The notes under the pieces were generated by a model. It searched no databases. It was not told the DNA's origin and saw only the letters and a program-made list of their open reading frames with translations. Made by a program: the position numbers and the translations under genes. From positions 1 through 64,000 of the forward strand of contig NZ_BNBZ01000009.1 of assembly GCF_014656215.1 (NCBI RefSeq): a DNA stretch of 64,000 nt, in the 5' to 3' direction. Positions within the stretch are counted from its first letter, which is position 1. Each line of letters starts with the position of its first letter. The DNA is from Streptomyces zaomyceticus. GTDB lineage: Bacteria > Actinomycetota > Actinomycetes > Streptomycetales > Streptomycetaceae. Shown here one piece after another: positions 52,644-61,368 of the stretch.

Positions 52644-52681
52644 ATGACAGGAGACTGTCATGACGACAGTATGCTGTCAAT
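52644..52681 (-). promoter_or_regulatory. promoter and probable MarR operators of the pfpI-marR operon
   Basis: ATGACAG-GAGA-CTGTCAT (52644-52661) is a perfect palindrome, and GACAG-TATG-CTGTC (52665-52678) repeats its core with the same 4-nt spacer. On the minus strand TTGACA (52681-52676) is a perfect -35 box beside the second palindrome, so a bound repressor would occlude the promoter. Confidence 0.78.
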
Positions 52682-52804
52682 GGGGTGGGAGGGGAGGACA
52701 GCGCCACGGGAGCGGGTGCGGGAACAACGTGTCGCGTCCGCCCCGGTCTCGGTGGACAAGATGGCCATAGTCCGTCCTACCTGCGGTTCCTTACCCTCGA
52801 CCGC

Positions 52805-54169
52805 ATGACCCCTCATGTCATCGAACCCGATCCCCAGGCCGGGGCCGCCGTCAAGGCCGCCGACCGCGCGCACGTCTTCCACTCCTGGTCCGCCCAGGGC
52901 CTGATCGACCCGCTCGCCGTCGCCGGCGCCGAGGGTTCGTACTTCTGGGACTACGACGGAAACCGCTACCTCGACTTCAGCAGCGGCCTCGTCTACACGA
53001 ACATCGGCTACCAGCACCCGCGCGTGGTCGCCGCCATCCAGGAGCAGGCCGCGAAGCTCACCACCTTCGCGCCCGCCTTCGCCGTCGACGTCCGCTCCGA
53101 GGCCGCACGCCTCATCGCCGAGCGGACTCCCGGCGACCTGGACAAGATCTTCTTCACCAACGGCGGCGCCGAGGCCGTCGAGAACGCCGTCCGCATGGCC
53201 CGGCTGCACACCGGCCGTACGAAGGTGCTCTCCGCCTACCGCTCGTACCACGGCGCCACCTCCACCGCGATCAACCTGACCGGTGACCCGCGCCGCTGGG
53301 CCTCCGACAGCGGCACCGCGGGCGTCGTGCGCTTCTGGGCGCCGTTCCTCTACCGCTCGCCCTTCTACGCCACCACCGAGGCGGAGGAGTGCGCACGGGC
53401 CCTCCAGCACCTGGAGGACACGATCGCCTTCGAGGGTCCGGCGACCATCGCCGCGATCATCCTGGAGACCGTGCCCGGCACCGCCGGCATCATGACCCCG
53501 CCGCCCGGCTACCTCGCCGGCGTGCGCGAGATCTGCGACAGGTACGGCATCGTCTTCATCCTCGACGAGGTCATGGCCGGCTTCGGCCGCACCGGCAGGT
53601 GGTTCGCCTCCGAGCACTTCGACGTCGTGCCCGACCTGATGACCTTCGCCAAGGGCGTGAACTCCGGTTACGTGCCCCTCGGCGGCGTCGCCATCAACGC
53701 CGAGATCGCCGCCACCTTCGACAAGCGGCCCTTCCCGGGCGGCCTGACGTACTCCGGTCACCCGCTGGCCTGCGCCGCGGCCGTGGCCACCATCCAGGTG
53801 ATGGCGGACGAGAAGGTCGTCGAGAACGCCGCCCACATCGGCGAGAACGTCCTCGGCCCCGGCCTGCGCGAGCTCGCCAAGCGTCACCCGTCCGTCGGCG
53901 AGGTCCGGGGCATGGGCGTCTTCTGGGCGCTCGACCTGGTCAAGAACCGCGAGACGCGCGAACCGCTCGTCCCGTACAACGCGGCCGGCGAGGCCAACGC
54001 GCCGATGGCCGCCTTCGGCGCGGCGCTGAAGAAGAACGGCCTGTGGCCCTTCATCAACATGAACCGCACCCACGCCGTCCCCGCCTGCAACGTCACCGAG
54101 GCGGAGGCCAAGGAAGGCCTCGCGGCCCTGGACGCCGCCCTCTCGGTGGCCGACGCGCACACCGTGTGA
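52805..54169 (+). CDS. class III omega-amino acid:pyruvate-type aminotransferase
   Basis: A 454-residue fold-type I class III enzyme: FFTNGGAEAVENAVRMAR, YRSYHGAT, ILDEVMAGFGRTGRWFA and the PLP lysine in TFAKGVNSGYVPLGGV. The family transfers amino groups from omega-amino acids or amines to keto acids. ATG 52805 was chosen as the family N-terminus; no clear Shine-Dalgarno, so it may be nearly leaderless. It is followed 75 bp on by a GntR regulator, which may control it. Confidence 0.92.
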   Translation: MTPHVIEPDPQAGAAVKAADRAHVFHSWSAQGLIDPLAVAGAEGSYFWDYDGNRYLDFSSGLVYTNIGYQHPRVVAAIQEQAAKLTTFAPAFAVDVRSEAARLIAERTPGDLDKIFFTNGGAEAVENAVRMARLHTGRTKVLSAYRSYHGATSTAINLTGDPRRWASDSGTAGVVRFWAPFLYRSPFYATTEAEECARALQHLEDTIAFEGPATIAAIILETVPGTAGIMTPPPGYLAGVREICDRYGIVFILDEVMAGFGRTGRWFASEHFDVVPDLMTFAKGVNSGYVPLGGVAINAEIAATFDKRPFPGGLTYSGHPLACAAAVATIQVMADEKVVENAAHIGENVLGPGLRELAKRHPSVGEVRGMGVFWALDLVKNRETREPLVPYNAAGEANAPMAAFGAALKKNGLWPFINMNRTHAVPACNVTEAEAKEGLAALDAALSVADAHTV

Positions 54170-54244
54170 CCCCGCGGGGCTCTTCGGAGAAGGCCCCCTC
54201 CGTCTGGACTAGGGTGTCCGAAGCCGGACGGAGGGGGCCGACCC

Positions 54245-54952
54245 ATGCCCGCGAGCGGAGCTGTCACCCGCAACACCCTGCGACAGCAGATCGCGGACGC
54301 GCTCCGTGACGAAGTGCTCGCGGGCCGTCTCCAGCCCGGTCAGGAATTCACGGTCAAGCAGATCGCCGAGCAGTACGGGGTCTCCGCGACCCCCGTCCGC
54401 GAAGCCCTCGTCGACCTCTGCGCGCAGGGCCTCCTCGACTCCGACCAGCACCGCGGCTTCCGCGTCCACGAGTACTCGGTCGACGACTACCGGGGCATGG
54501 TCGAGGCCCGGATGCTGGTCGTCGACGGCATCTTCCGCCGCGACGCGGCCATGGTGCCGCCCCGCTCCGCCGTCACGGAACCCGACCTCGGCATCGGGGT
54601 CGCGCTCGTCTCCGTACGCCGCAGGGGCGAGGCGGCGGCCCGCGCGGCCCGCGCCGGGGACCTCGACATCCTCATCGGCTACGACATCCGCTACTGGCGC
54701 GAGCTGGGGCGCCTGGTCTCTGCCAACGACTACATCGCCGACTTCCTGCACCGGCTCCGTGTCCAGGCCTGGGTCTTCTCCGTGCCCTACCTGCGCTCCG
54801 AGCGGGACATGCTCGGCTGGCTGTGGAGCGACCACGTGGAGCTGGTCGACGCGATCACCCGCGGTGACGCCGACGCGGCCGTCGATGTCGTACGGCGGTA
54901 CAACGCGCACTCGATGGAGTGGGCGGGGTACCTGGAGGCTCGGGCCCGCTGA
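54245..54952 (+). CDS. GntR-family (FCD-type) regulator
   Basis: A 235-residue regulator. The N-terminal winged HTH reads LRQQIADALRDEVLAGRLQPG and YGVSATPVREALVDLCAQGLL; the helical C-terminal domain is of the FadR/FCD sort (VEARMLVVDGIFRR, WSDHVELVDAITRGD), which often binds a metal plus carboxylate ligand. The likely target is the neighbouring aminotransferase gene, in the same direction. Confidence 0.9.
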   Translation: MPASGAVTRNTLRQQIADALRDEVLAGRLQPGQEFTVKQIAEQYGVSATPVREALVDLCAQGLLDSDQHRGFRVHEYSVDDYRGMVEARMLVVDGIFRRDAAMVPPRSAVTEPDLGIGVALVSVRRRGEAAARAARAGDLDILIGYDIRYWRELGRLVSANDYIADFLHRLRVQAWVFSVPYLRSERDMLGWLWSDHVELVDAITRGDADAAVDVVRRYNAHSMEWAGYLEARAR

Positions 54953-55140
54953 GGCCGGGGCCGGCCGGCGTGTACCAGTGGCGGGGCGCGTTGGGCCGGG
55001 GCCGGAGTTCGGGTTGAGGCCGGGTCTTCGAGGGCAGTTCCTCAGCGGGTGGACGGTTCCCGAGGGGCTCCGACTACCCTGGCCGTCCCCGCAAAACCAC
55101 CTGCGAGCGTCCCCCGCAACTGACGGAGAGCGAGCCTCCC

Positions 55141-55794
55141 TTGGCCTGTGACCTGTGGCTGGTCCCCCTCGTCGACGTGCTGTGCCACAGCCCCGACAAT
55201 CCCTTCGCCGAAGAGATCGCCGCCTACGACGCGGTGCTCAGCGCGTCCGGTCTGCCGACCGTGCCCGTCTACGCGTACATGCCGGGACTCTCCGGAGACG
55301 TCGCCCCGATCGCCGGCTTCGACTACGAGGCCCTGCACTTCCTCCGCCGTGCCTACCTCCTCCAGATGTGCGGACTGCCGGTCGAACCGGTCGGCGAGCT
55401 CGGCGGGGACTACGAACAGCTCCTGGAGATGTTCGAGGCGACCGCGCAGCAGTCGCACCTGGTCTGGCACTACGACCACGCGGGCGCCTACGTGCCGGTC
55501 GACTTCCCGGTGCCGCTCGCCAGCGACGAGCTGCTGGAGGGCGGCGGACCGCTCGGCTCCTCGTACGGGCTGCTGCGCGAGCTGCAGTTCGTGGCGCCCT
55601 CGATCGGCATCGACCCGGCGAACCCGCCGGCCGCCCCCGTACCGCCGGAGCGGCCGACCTCCCTGGAGGAACCGGCGGCCGTGCCGGCCCAGCAGGACGG
55701 CGGCCCCTTCGCGCGGGAGCGCCATGTGTGGCTGGGGCTGCACGCGGCGGCGACCCGGAGCCTGGCACAGGGCTCCATGATCATCCTGAGCTGA
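55141..55794 (+). CDS. conserved hypothetical protein
   Basis: A 217-residue protein that starts at TTG. ACDLWLVPLVDVLCHSPDNPF, IAAYDAVLSASGLP, VYAYMPGL and FDYEALHFLRRAYLLQMCGLP suggest a compact alpha/beta domain of about 150 residues; a Pro-rich stretch (~165-185) and a short C-terminal segment follow. No catalytic motif, signal peptide or membrane segment is obvious. It is convergent with the SLATT gene. I do not recognise the family. Confidence 0.65.
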   Translation: MACDLWLVPLVDVLCHSPDNPFAEEIAAYDAVLSASGLPTVPVYAYMPGLSGDVAPIAGFDYEALHFLRRAYLLQMCGLPVEPVGELGGDYEQLLEMFEATAQQSHLVWHYDHAGAYVPVDFPVPLASDELLEGGGPLGSSYGLLRELQFVAPSIGIDPANPPAAPVPPERPTSLEEPAAVPAQQDGGPFARERHVWLGLHAAATRSLAQGSMIILS

Positions 55795-55923
55795 GGTCCG
55801 CCGGGGTCCCGGGAGCCGGGCTCCGACGGCCCCGTGGCCTGCTCCGACGATCGACGCCGGAGCGGGCCCGGCGGGCCCGGTCGGCCCGGCAGCCCCCCAG
55901 TCGGCCCGGCGGGCCGGGCAGGC

Positions 55924-56646
55924 CTAGCGGGCCTCCGGGGGCCGCTGGCGCGGCATGTTCGGACGGGTGCCGGGCGGCAGCGGGAAACGCCCCGCCGGGT
56001 GGGCGCTCTCGGGCCGCGCGGGCATGACGCCCACCGACTGGAGCGCGAGCGGCGCCGGACCCGAGCGGAACTCGACCATCCAGTCCGCGGTCTCCGCCCG
56101 TACGAGCTCCGTCACGTCCTCGGAGAAGCGGCGCAGCACGCCCAGACAGCGTTCGGCGGCCTCGCTCGCCGTGCCCTCCGTGGGGCCCAGGACCTCCCGG
56201 ACGCTCTCCGAGGCCCAGTCGAACTGCAGGGCCTGGAGACGCCGCTGCACGGCCTGTGCCGTCGCCACGTCCCTTATCCAGCCGGACGTCAGCCCGAAGT
56301 ACCGGTCGCAGGCCAGACAGGCGGCGCCGAGCAGCAGCGAGAGATAGCCCCAGCCGGCGGTGCCCTCCGCCACGCCGGTCAGGTCCAGCAGCGGGAGCGC
56401 GGCACCGGCGATCACCCCGGCGGCCGTGCCGATCCGCAGGAGCCGGGCGCTGCGGCGCTTCCAGACGCGGTCGGAGAGGTACCACTCGGCGGTGCGCAGG
56501 GCATTGGACTCCACCCAGCGGTACAGCTCGTCGAGCCGTTCCGCGGGCTCGCCCCAGTCACCCAGGGGGAACGGCGTACCGGTCAGATCGCGGTGGACGT
56601 CTCCCCCGGGGGGCCCCGGTGGCTGCATCTCCGGCTGCTGGCTCAC
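55924..56646 (-). CDS. SLATT-domain two-transmembrane protein
   Basis: A 240-residue protein. After a Pro-rich N-terminus comes LDELYRWVESNALRTAEWYL and a pair of membrane helices (LRIGTAAGVIAGAALPLLDL; WGYLSLLLGAACLACDRYFG), then the helical TSGWIRDVATAQAVQRRLQ and FDWASE. This order is that of SLATT (SMODS- and SLOG-associated 2TM effector) proteins, predicted pore-forming effectors of nucleotide-signalling immune systems. No cyclase or SLOG gene adjoins it, so here it is orphan. The C-terminal ~45 residues are low-complexity. Confidence 0.78.
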   Translation of the reverse strand: MSQQPEMQPPGPPGGDVHRDLTGTPFPLGDWGEPAERLDELYRWVESNALRTAEWYLSDRVWKRRSARLLRIGTAAGVIAGAALPLLDLTGVAEGTAGWGYLSLLLGAACLACDRYFGLTSGWIRDVATAQAVQRRLQALQFDWASESVREVLGPTEGTASEAAERCLGVLRRFSEDVTELVRAETADWMVEFRSGPAPLALQSVGVMPARPESAHPAGRFPLPPGTRPNMPRQRPPEAR

Positions 56647-56896
56647 CGGGGGACTCCTCTGTTCAGCTCAGTGCTCATGTCCTTCTGTGACGTGCGGTGC
56701 ACGTGGTGCCTGCCCTTCCTACCGCCGAATGGTGGGCGGTGGGCCCGGAATCCCAGGATTTCCGCCCGCAAGGGGGTCTTGATCAGGTAGAGGAGCCCGC
56801 AGTTTCTCACCCGAAAGAGTGATGGAGGCAGGGCGGGCGGGGACCACGTAGGCTCGGCGTACCGACATACGGACGTACCGAACCTCAGGAGTGACC

Positions 56897-57232
56897 GTGA
56901 TTCCCGGTGGTGGTCAGCCCAACATGCAGCAGCTTCTCCAGCAGGCCCAGAAGATGCAGCAGGACCTCGCCCAAGCCCAGCAGGAGCTCGCGGCGACCGA
57001 GGTCGACGGACAGGCGGGCGGCGGCCTGGTCAAGGCGACCGTGACCGGCTCCGGCGAGCTGCGCGGCCTGGTCATCGACCCCAAGGCGGTCGACCCCGAG
57101 GACACCGAGACGCTCGCCGACCTGATCGTCGCCGCCGTGCAGGCCGCCAACGACAACGCGCAGCAGCTCCAGCAGGCCAAGCTCGGCCCGCTGGCGCAGG
57201 GCATGGGCGGCATGCCGGGCCTCGGCTTCTGA
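56897..57232 (+). CDS. YbaB/EbfC nucleoid-associated protein
   Basis: A 111-residue protein: [19 protein letters not shown], then [21 protein letters not shown] and a Gly/Met-rich tail. YbaB proteins are dimeric DNA-binding tweezers that usually precede recR, as here. GTG 56897 is chosen over 56891 because AGGAG (56887-56891) gives proper spacing to it. Confidence 0.94.
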   Translation: MIPGGGQPNMQQLLQQAQKMQQDLAQAQQELAATEVDGQAGGGLVKATVTGSGELRGLVIDPKAVDPEDTETLADLIVAAVQAANDNAQQLQQAKLGPLAQGMGGMPGLGF

Positions 57233-57362
57233 GGCCTCCGGGCGAGGGGCCTTCCGGGCACCTTCTCCCGCGGGGCTTTCGAGGCCCCTCCTCCCGTGGG
57301 CTTCTTAGGCTCGCTTTAAGCCACTACCGTAAGAATCAAGCACTCCCTTGAAAGGGCGTTCC

Positions 57363-57962
57363 GTGTACGAAGGCGTGGTTCAGGACCTCATCGACGAACT
57401 GGGCAGGCTGCCCGGCGTCGGTCCCAAGAGCGCGCAGCGGATCGCCTTCCACATCCTCCAGGCCGAGCCGACCGACGTACGGCGTCTCGCGCACGCGCTC
57501 CTGGAGGTCAAGGAGAAGGTCAGGTTCTGCGTGGTCTGCGGCAACGTCGCACAGCAGGAACAGTGCAACATCTGCCGGGACCCGCGCCGCGACCTGACCG
57601 TCATCTGTGTGGTCGAGGAGCCCAAGGACGTCGTGGCGATCGAGCGGACCCGCGAGTTCCGGGGGCGGTACCACGTCCTCGGCGGCGCGATCAGCCCGAT
57701 CGAGGGCGTCGGCCCGGACGACCTGCGCATCCGCGAACTGCTCGCGCGGCTCGCCGACGGCAGCGTCACCGAGCTGATCCTCGCGACCGACCCGAACCTG
57801 GAGGGCGAGGCCACCGCGACCTACCTGGCGCGGATGATCAAGCCCATGGGACTCAAGGTCACCCGGCTCGCGAGCGGGCTGCCGGTCGGCGGCGACCTGG
57901 AGTACGCCGACGAGGTGACTCTCGGCCGTGCCTTCGAGGGGCGGAGGCTGCTAGATGTATGA
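57363..57962 (+). CDS. recR: recombination protein RecR
   Basis: A 199-residue RecR: HhH region [20 protein letters not shown], a C4 zinc motif (CVVCGN, then CNICRD), and a Toprim domain with [17 protein letters not shown] and [17 protein letters not shown]. With RecO and RecF it loads RecA at gaps. Follows ybaB in the usual order. GTG 57363 has AAGGG upstream. Confidence 0.97.
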   Translation: MYEGVVQDLIDELGRLPGVGPKSAQRIAFHILQAEPTDVRRLAHALLEVKEKVRFCVVCGNVAQQEQCNICRDPRRDLTVICVVEEPKDVVAIERTREFRGRYHVLGGAISPIEGVGPDDLRIRELLARLADGSVTELILATDPNLEGEATATYLARMIKPMGLKVTRLASGLPVGGDLEYADEVTLGRAFEGRRLLDV

Positions 57963-57997
57963 CGACCGGGACGGCGCGCTCTCAGGGAGGCTCCTCG

Positions 57998-58660
57998 ATG
58001 TCTGACCCCACGCTCCACGCGATCACGCAGAACCCCGACGACTTCGCGGTCCAGATCGCCGACTCCATCGAGAGCTTCATCGTCGCGACCGCCGAGGTCG
58101 CCAAGGGCGACGAGCCGGACAGCGCGGTGCCCTTCCTGCTCCTGGAGATCTCGCAGCTGCTGCTCGCGGGCGGGCGGCTCGGCGCGCACGAGGACATCGT
58201 CCCGGACGAGCGGTACGAGACGGACACGGGTCCCGAGCCCGACGTGGACGACCTGCGCATGCGCTTCGCCGTGCTCCTCGAACCGGTCGACGTCTTCTCG
58301 GAGGTCTTCGACCCGTACGAGCCCCGCAAGGCGCCCGTCCCGGCCCGGATCTCCGACAACCTCGCCGACATCGTCACCGACCTGCGGCACGGCCTGGCCC
58401 ACTACCGGGCGGGCCGGACCAGCGAGGCCCTGTGGTGGTGGCAGTTCTCGTACTTCTCCAACTGGGGCCCCACCGCCTCGGCCACCCTCCGCGCCCTCCA
58501 GTCCCTCGTCGCCCACGTCCGCCTCGACCAGCCGCTCGCGGCCCTCGACGGCCTCGACACCGACGAGGACCTCACCGAGGACGACCTCGCCGAGGAGGCG
58601 GGCCGCGTGATGGCGCAGGAGATCGGCGCACCGCTGGGCCTCAGGACTCTCAAGAACTGA
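57998..58660 (+). CDS. DUF5063 family protein
   Basis: A 220-residue soluble protein: DDFAVQIADSIESFIVATAEV, FLLLEISQLLLAGGRLGA, LADIVTDLRHGLAHYRAG, ALWWWQFSYFSNWGPTASATLRAL. It is helical and acidic and commonly found after recR in Streptomyces. Function unknown; the linkage to recR may be only conserved order. The ATG at 57998 follows GGGAGG. Confidence 0.8.
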   Translation: MSDPTLHAITQNPDDFAVQIADSIESFIVATAEVAKGDEPDSAVPFLLLEISQLLLAGGRLGAHEDIVPDERYETDTGPEPDVDDLRMRFAVLLEPVDVFSEVFDPYEPRKAPVPARISDNLADIVTDLRHGLAHYRAGRTSEALWWWQFSYFSNWGPTASATLRALQSLVAHVRLDQPLAALDGLDTDEDLTEDDLAEEAGRVMAQEIGAPLGLRTLKN

Positions 58661-58827
58661 CGGACCGCGCCGCCCGGCCCCTGCCGCTCGACCGGGACCG
58701 GACCCTGGCCCGGGAGCTCCTCCGCGACTGCCAAGTCGTCACGGGGGAAGGCGAGTTGATGGAGAACGTCCGACAACTCGCCCATGAACCTCTCCCGTCG
58801 GGGGACCGTGTCCCGCATCATGGTCGT

Positions 58828-59271
58828 ATGGCAGCAACCGCTCCCTCGAAAGCCCTCCTCCGGAGCGGAATCGGCGTGGCCACCGCCGGAGTTCTCGCTC
58901 TCCTCGTCGTCGCCTTCGTCGACCTCGGGACGGCCGATCAGATCGCCAGCGTGACGGGTGTCGTGCTCGCCCTCGCCGGGCTGGGGCTCTCGCTCTGGGC
59001 GCAGTTCGGGCGCGGTGGTGGCACCCGCGTGGAGGCCTCCGGCGCCCGGTCCGTCGCCGCCGGCGGGAGCATCGGGGTCGTCGTCACCGGTGACGGCGCG
59101 CGGACCCCGGCGGCGCCGCCCGCCGCGCCTCCCGCCTCCCCGCCCGCCGCCCCCACCGGCGGCACGGCCCCCACCGGCGGCACGGCCCCCACCGGGCCCG
59201 TCACGGCCTCCGGCGAGCGTTCCGTCGCCGCCGGCGGGGACATCGGGAGCGTGACGACGGGGGACGCGTGA
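58828..59271 (+). CDS. two-TM protein with two copies of a shared RSVAAGG motif (candidate effector)
   Basis: A 147-residue protein. Two adjacent membrane helices (residues ~14-33 and ~39-60) are followed by motif copy 1 at 70-89 (ASGARSVAAGGSIGVVVTGD), a Pro/Ala linker with three PTGGTA-like units, and motif copy 2 at 127-146 (ASGERSVAAGGDIGSVTTGD) at the very C-terminus. The same motif opens the NTPase encoded next, whose GTG overlaps this stop by 4 bp. The layout resembles bacterial NLR-associated amyloid signalling pairs, where the effector carries the motif at its end. By eye the TM pair would be the output domain. Pore function is inference. Confidence 0.72.
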   Translation: MAATAPSKALLRSGIGVATAGVLALLVVAFVDLGTADQIASVTGVVLALAGLGLSLWAQFGRGGGTRVEASGARSVAAGGSIGVVVTGDGARTPAAPPAAPPASPPAAPTGGTAPTGGTAPTGPVTASGERSVAAGGDIGSVTTGDA

Positions 59272-61253
59272 GCGGGGGCGGAGACGGGGTCGTCTCCGCC
59301 TCGGGGGACCGCTCCGTCGCGGCCGGCGGGGACATCGGGTGGGTGCACACCGGTGACCGGGTGACCGCCCTGCCGCCGGCGGCCCTGGTGCCGGTGATCT
59401 GCCCGCCCGGACTCGTCAACGTGCCCCGCAGGTCCGCCCACTTCGTGGGGCGCGACGAGGAGGGCGTCCTGCTCGACGGGGAGTCGGAGACCGTCGTGAT
59501 CATCGGCCTCGGCGGAGCGGGGAAGTCCTCGCTCGCCGCCCGCTGGGCCCTGCGGCAGGCGGCGCACCGCAACCCCGTCTGGTGGATCACCGCGGAGAGC
59601 CGCCCGGACGTGGACGCCGGGCTCGCGGGCCTCGCCGCCGCGATGCAGCCCGCGCTGATCGACGTACTCCCTCAGGAGGCCCTGCGCGAGCGGGCCCTGC
59701 AGTGGCTGTCCGCCCACGACGACTGGCTGCTCGTCCTCGACAACGTCACCGACCCGGGTGATGTGGCGGACCTCCTGGCCCGGGCCGGCCGGGGGCGGAT
59801 CGTCATCACCAGCCGGACGACGGACGCCTGGTACGGGATCGGGCGCGTCCTCACGCTGCCCGTGCTGCCGGCCGACGAGGCCGTCGAACTGTTCACCCGG
59901 GTCGCCACCCATGTCGGCCCGCGTGACACCACCGGGGCCGAGCAGCTCTGCGAGACCCTCGGACAGCTGCCGCTCGCCGTCGAGATCGCCGCCGCGTACT
60001 GCGGCCGCACGGCCACGAGCCCGCTCGACTACCACGCGGAGCTGGCCCGGAGCCGCGGGCTCGGCAACGCGGAGGAGGCCGTCGTCCGGGTTCTGAGAGT
60101 CACGCTCAACAGGCTCTCCGCCACGGTCGAGTACGCCTCCGGGCTGCTCCGGCTGCTCGGCTGGTTCGCCCCCGACCGGATTCCCGCGATGCTCCTGCCG
60201 CCGTTCCCCGGCATCCGGGAGGCGCTCGGGGAGCTGGCCGCGCACAGCATGATCACCCTGCACGAGGACGGTTCGGTCTCCGTCCACCGGCTCGTACAGG
60301 CCATCGCCCGCCGGCCGGCCCCCGGGGACGTACCCGGGCGGCCGGGGATGCGCGAACGCATGCGATCGCTCGCGGAGACGGCGCTCGCCCAGGCCGCCCC
60401 GCCGGACATCGGGGAACCGGCCCAGCGGGAGGCGTGGCGGGTGCTGCTGCCGCACGTCGAGGCGTACCTGCGGCACACGGACCCCGCGGGGGACGGCGAG
60501 TACCTGTTGCCGGTGCTGGCCGGCGCGGGCGCGTACCTGAGCCTGAACAGGCTGTACGAGGAGTCGGCCGCGGCGTACGAGCGGACGCTGGCCGGCTGTG
60601 AGCGGCTGTTCGGCACGGACGCTCCCGTCCTCCTGGAACTGCGCGGCGCGCTGTCCGAGAGTCTCGCCTCGGCGGGCCGCGCGGACGAGGCGATCGAGAT
60701 GGCGACCGTGACGGTGCGCGGCATGACCGAGAAGCGGGGAGCCGACGACCCGATGACGTTCAAGGCGCGGTCCTGCCTCGCGACGGCCCATGCCAAGGCC
60801 GGGCTGACCCACCGGGCGATCGCCCTGAAGGAGAGCGTGCTGGGGGACATGATCCGGGTCCTGGGCCCCAGGGACCCGGAGACGCTGGCGGCCTACGCCG
60901 GGCTCGCCGGGATCTACCAGGACGCGGACAGGACCCTCGAGGCCCTCGCGCTGAGCGCGTACGCGGCGGGCGAGATGAGCCTGCTCCTCGGCGAGGAGGA
61001 CCCGGAGACCCTGATCGCCCGGATCAACCTGGTCGGCCTCTACGTGGGCGTCGGGGCGATCGAGCAGGCCCGTGCCGGATACACGGAGCTGCTGTCCGTC
61101 TGCGCCCGTGTCCTCGGCGAGGACCATCCGTACACCGTCCACGTGCGCGAGGCGCTCGACGCGCAGGGGCCGGGCGACCCGCTCGGTGCGAAGAACGAGC
61201 GCACGGTGGAGTGGTGGGTGCACGGCGGAAAGCCCGGGCAGGGGCCGGAATGA
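59268..61253 (+). CDS. NLR-like NB-ARC/TPR NTPase with N-terminal RSVAAGG motif
   Basis: A 661-residue STAND-type protein. Residues 11-30 (ASGDRSVAAGGDIGWVHTGD) are a third copy of the motif in the upstream protein. Then FVGRDEE (59-65), Walker A GLGGAGKSS (80-88), Walker B around WLLVLDNV (153-160), a sensor RIVITSRTTD and LGQLPLAVEIAAAY define an NB-ARC ATPase. Residues ~400-650 are TPR repeats that would sense a ligand. It is related to the FxsT-like proteins but no FxSxx-COOH genes are near. The probable model is that ligand binding opens the protein, the motif seeds polymerisation, and the partner's motifs join. Confidence 0.82.
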   Translation: MSGGGDGVVSASGDRSVAAGGDIGWVHTGDRVTALPPAALVPVICPPGLVNVPRRSAHFVGRDEEGVLLDGESETVVIIGLGGAGKSSLAARWALRQAAHRNPVWWITAESRPDVDAGLAGLAAAMQPALIDVLPQEALRERALQWLSAHDDWLLVLDNVTDPGDVADLLARAGRGRIVITSRTTDAWYGIGRVLTLPVLPADEAVELFTRVATHVGPRDTTGAEQLCETLGQLPLAVEIAAAYCGRTATSPLDYHAELARSRGLGNAEEAVVRVLRVTLNRLSATVEYASGLLRLLGWFAPDRIPAMLLPPFPGIREALGELAAHSMITLHEDGSVSVHRLVQAIARRPAPGDVPGRPGMRERMRSLAETALAQAAPPDIGEPAQREAWRVLLPHVEAYLRHTDPAGDGEYLLPVLAGAGAYLSLNRLYEESAAAYERTLAGCERLFGTDAPVLLELRGALSESLASAGRADEAIEMATVTVRGMTEKRGADDPMTFKARSCLATAHAKAGLTHRAIALKESVLGDMIRVLGPRDPETLAAYAGLAGIYQDADRTLEALALSAYAAGEMSLLLGEEDPETLIARINLVGLYVGVGAIEQARAGYTELLSVCARVLGEDHPYTVHVREALDAQGPGDPLGAKNERTVEWWVHGGKPGQGPE

Positions 61254-61368
61254 TCACGTGGTGAGCACCGTGTCTCACCATCCGATATCACGTAGGCGTT
61301 CGCCGGTCGCTCGTTAGACTGAGCCGATCGCAGCGCCGGCTGCGGCACACACCGAACGAGGAGCGCAC

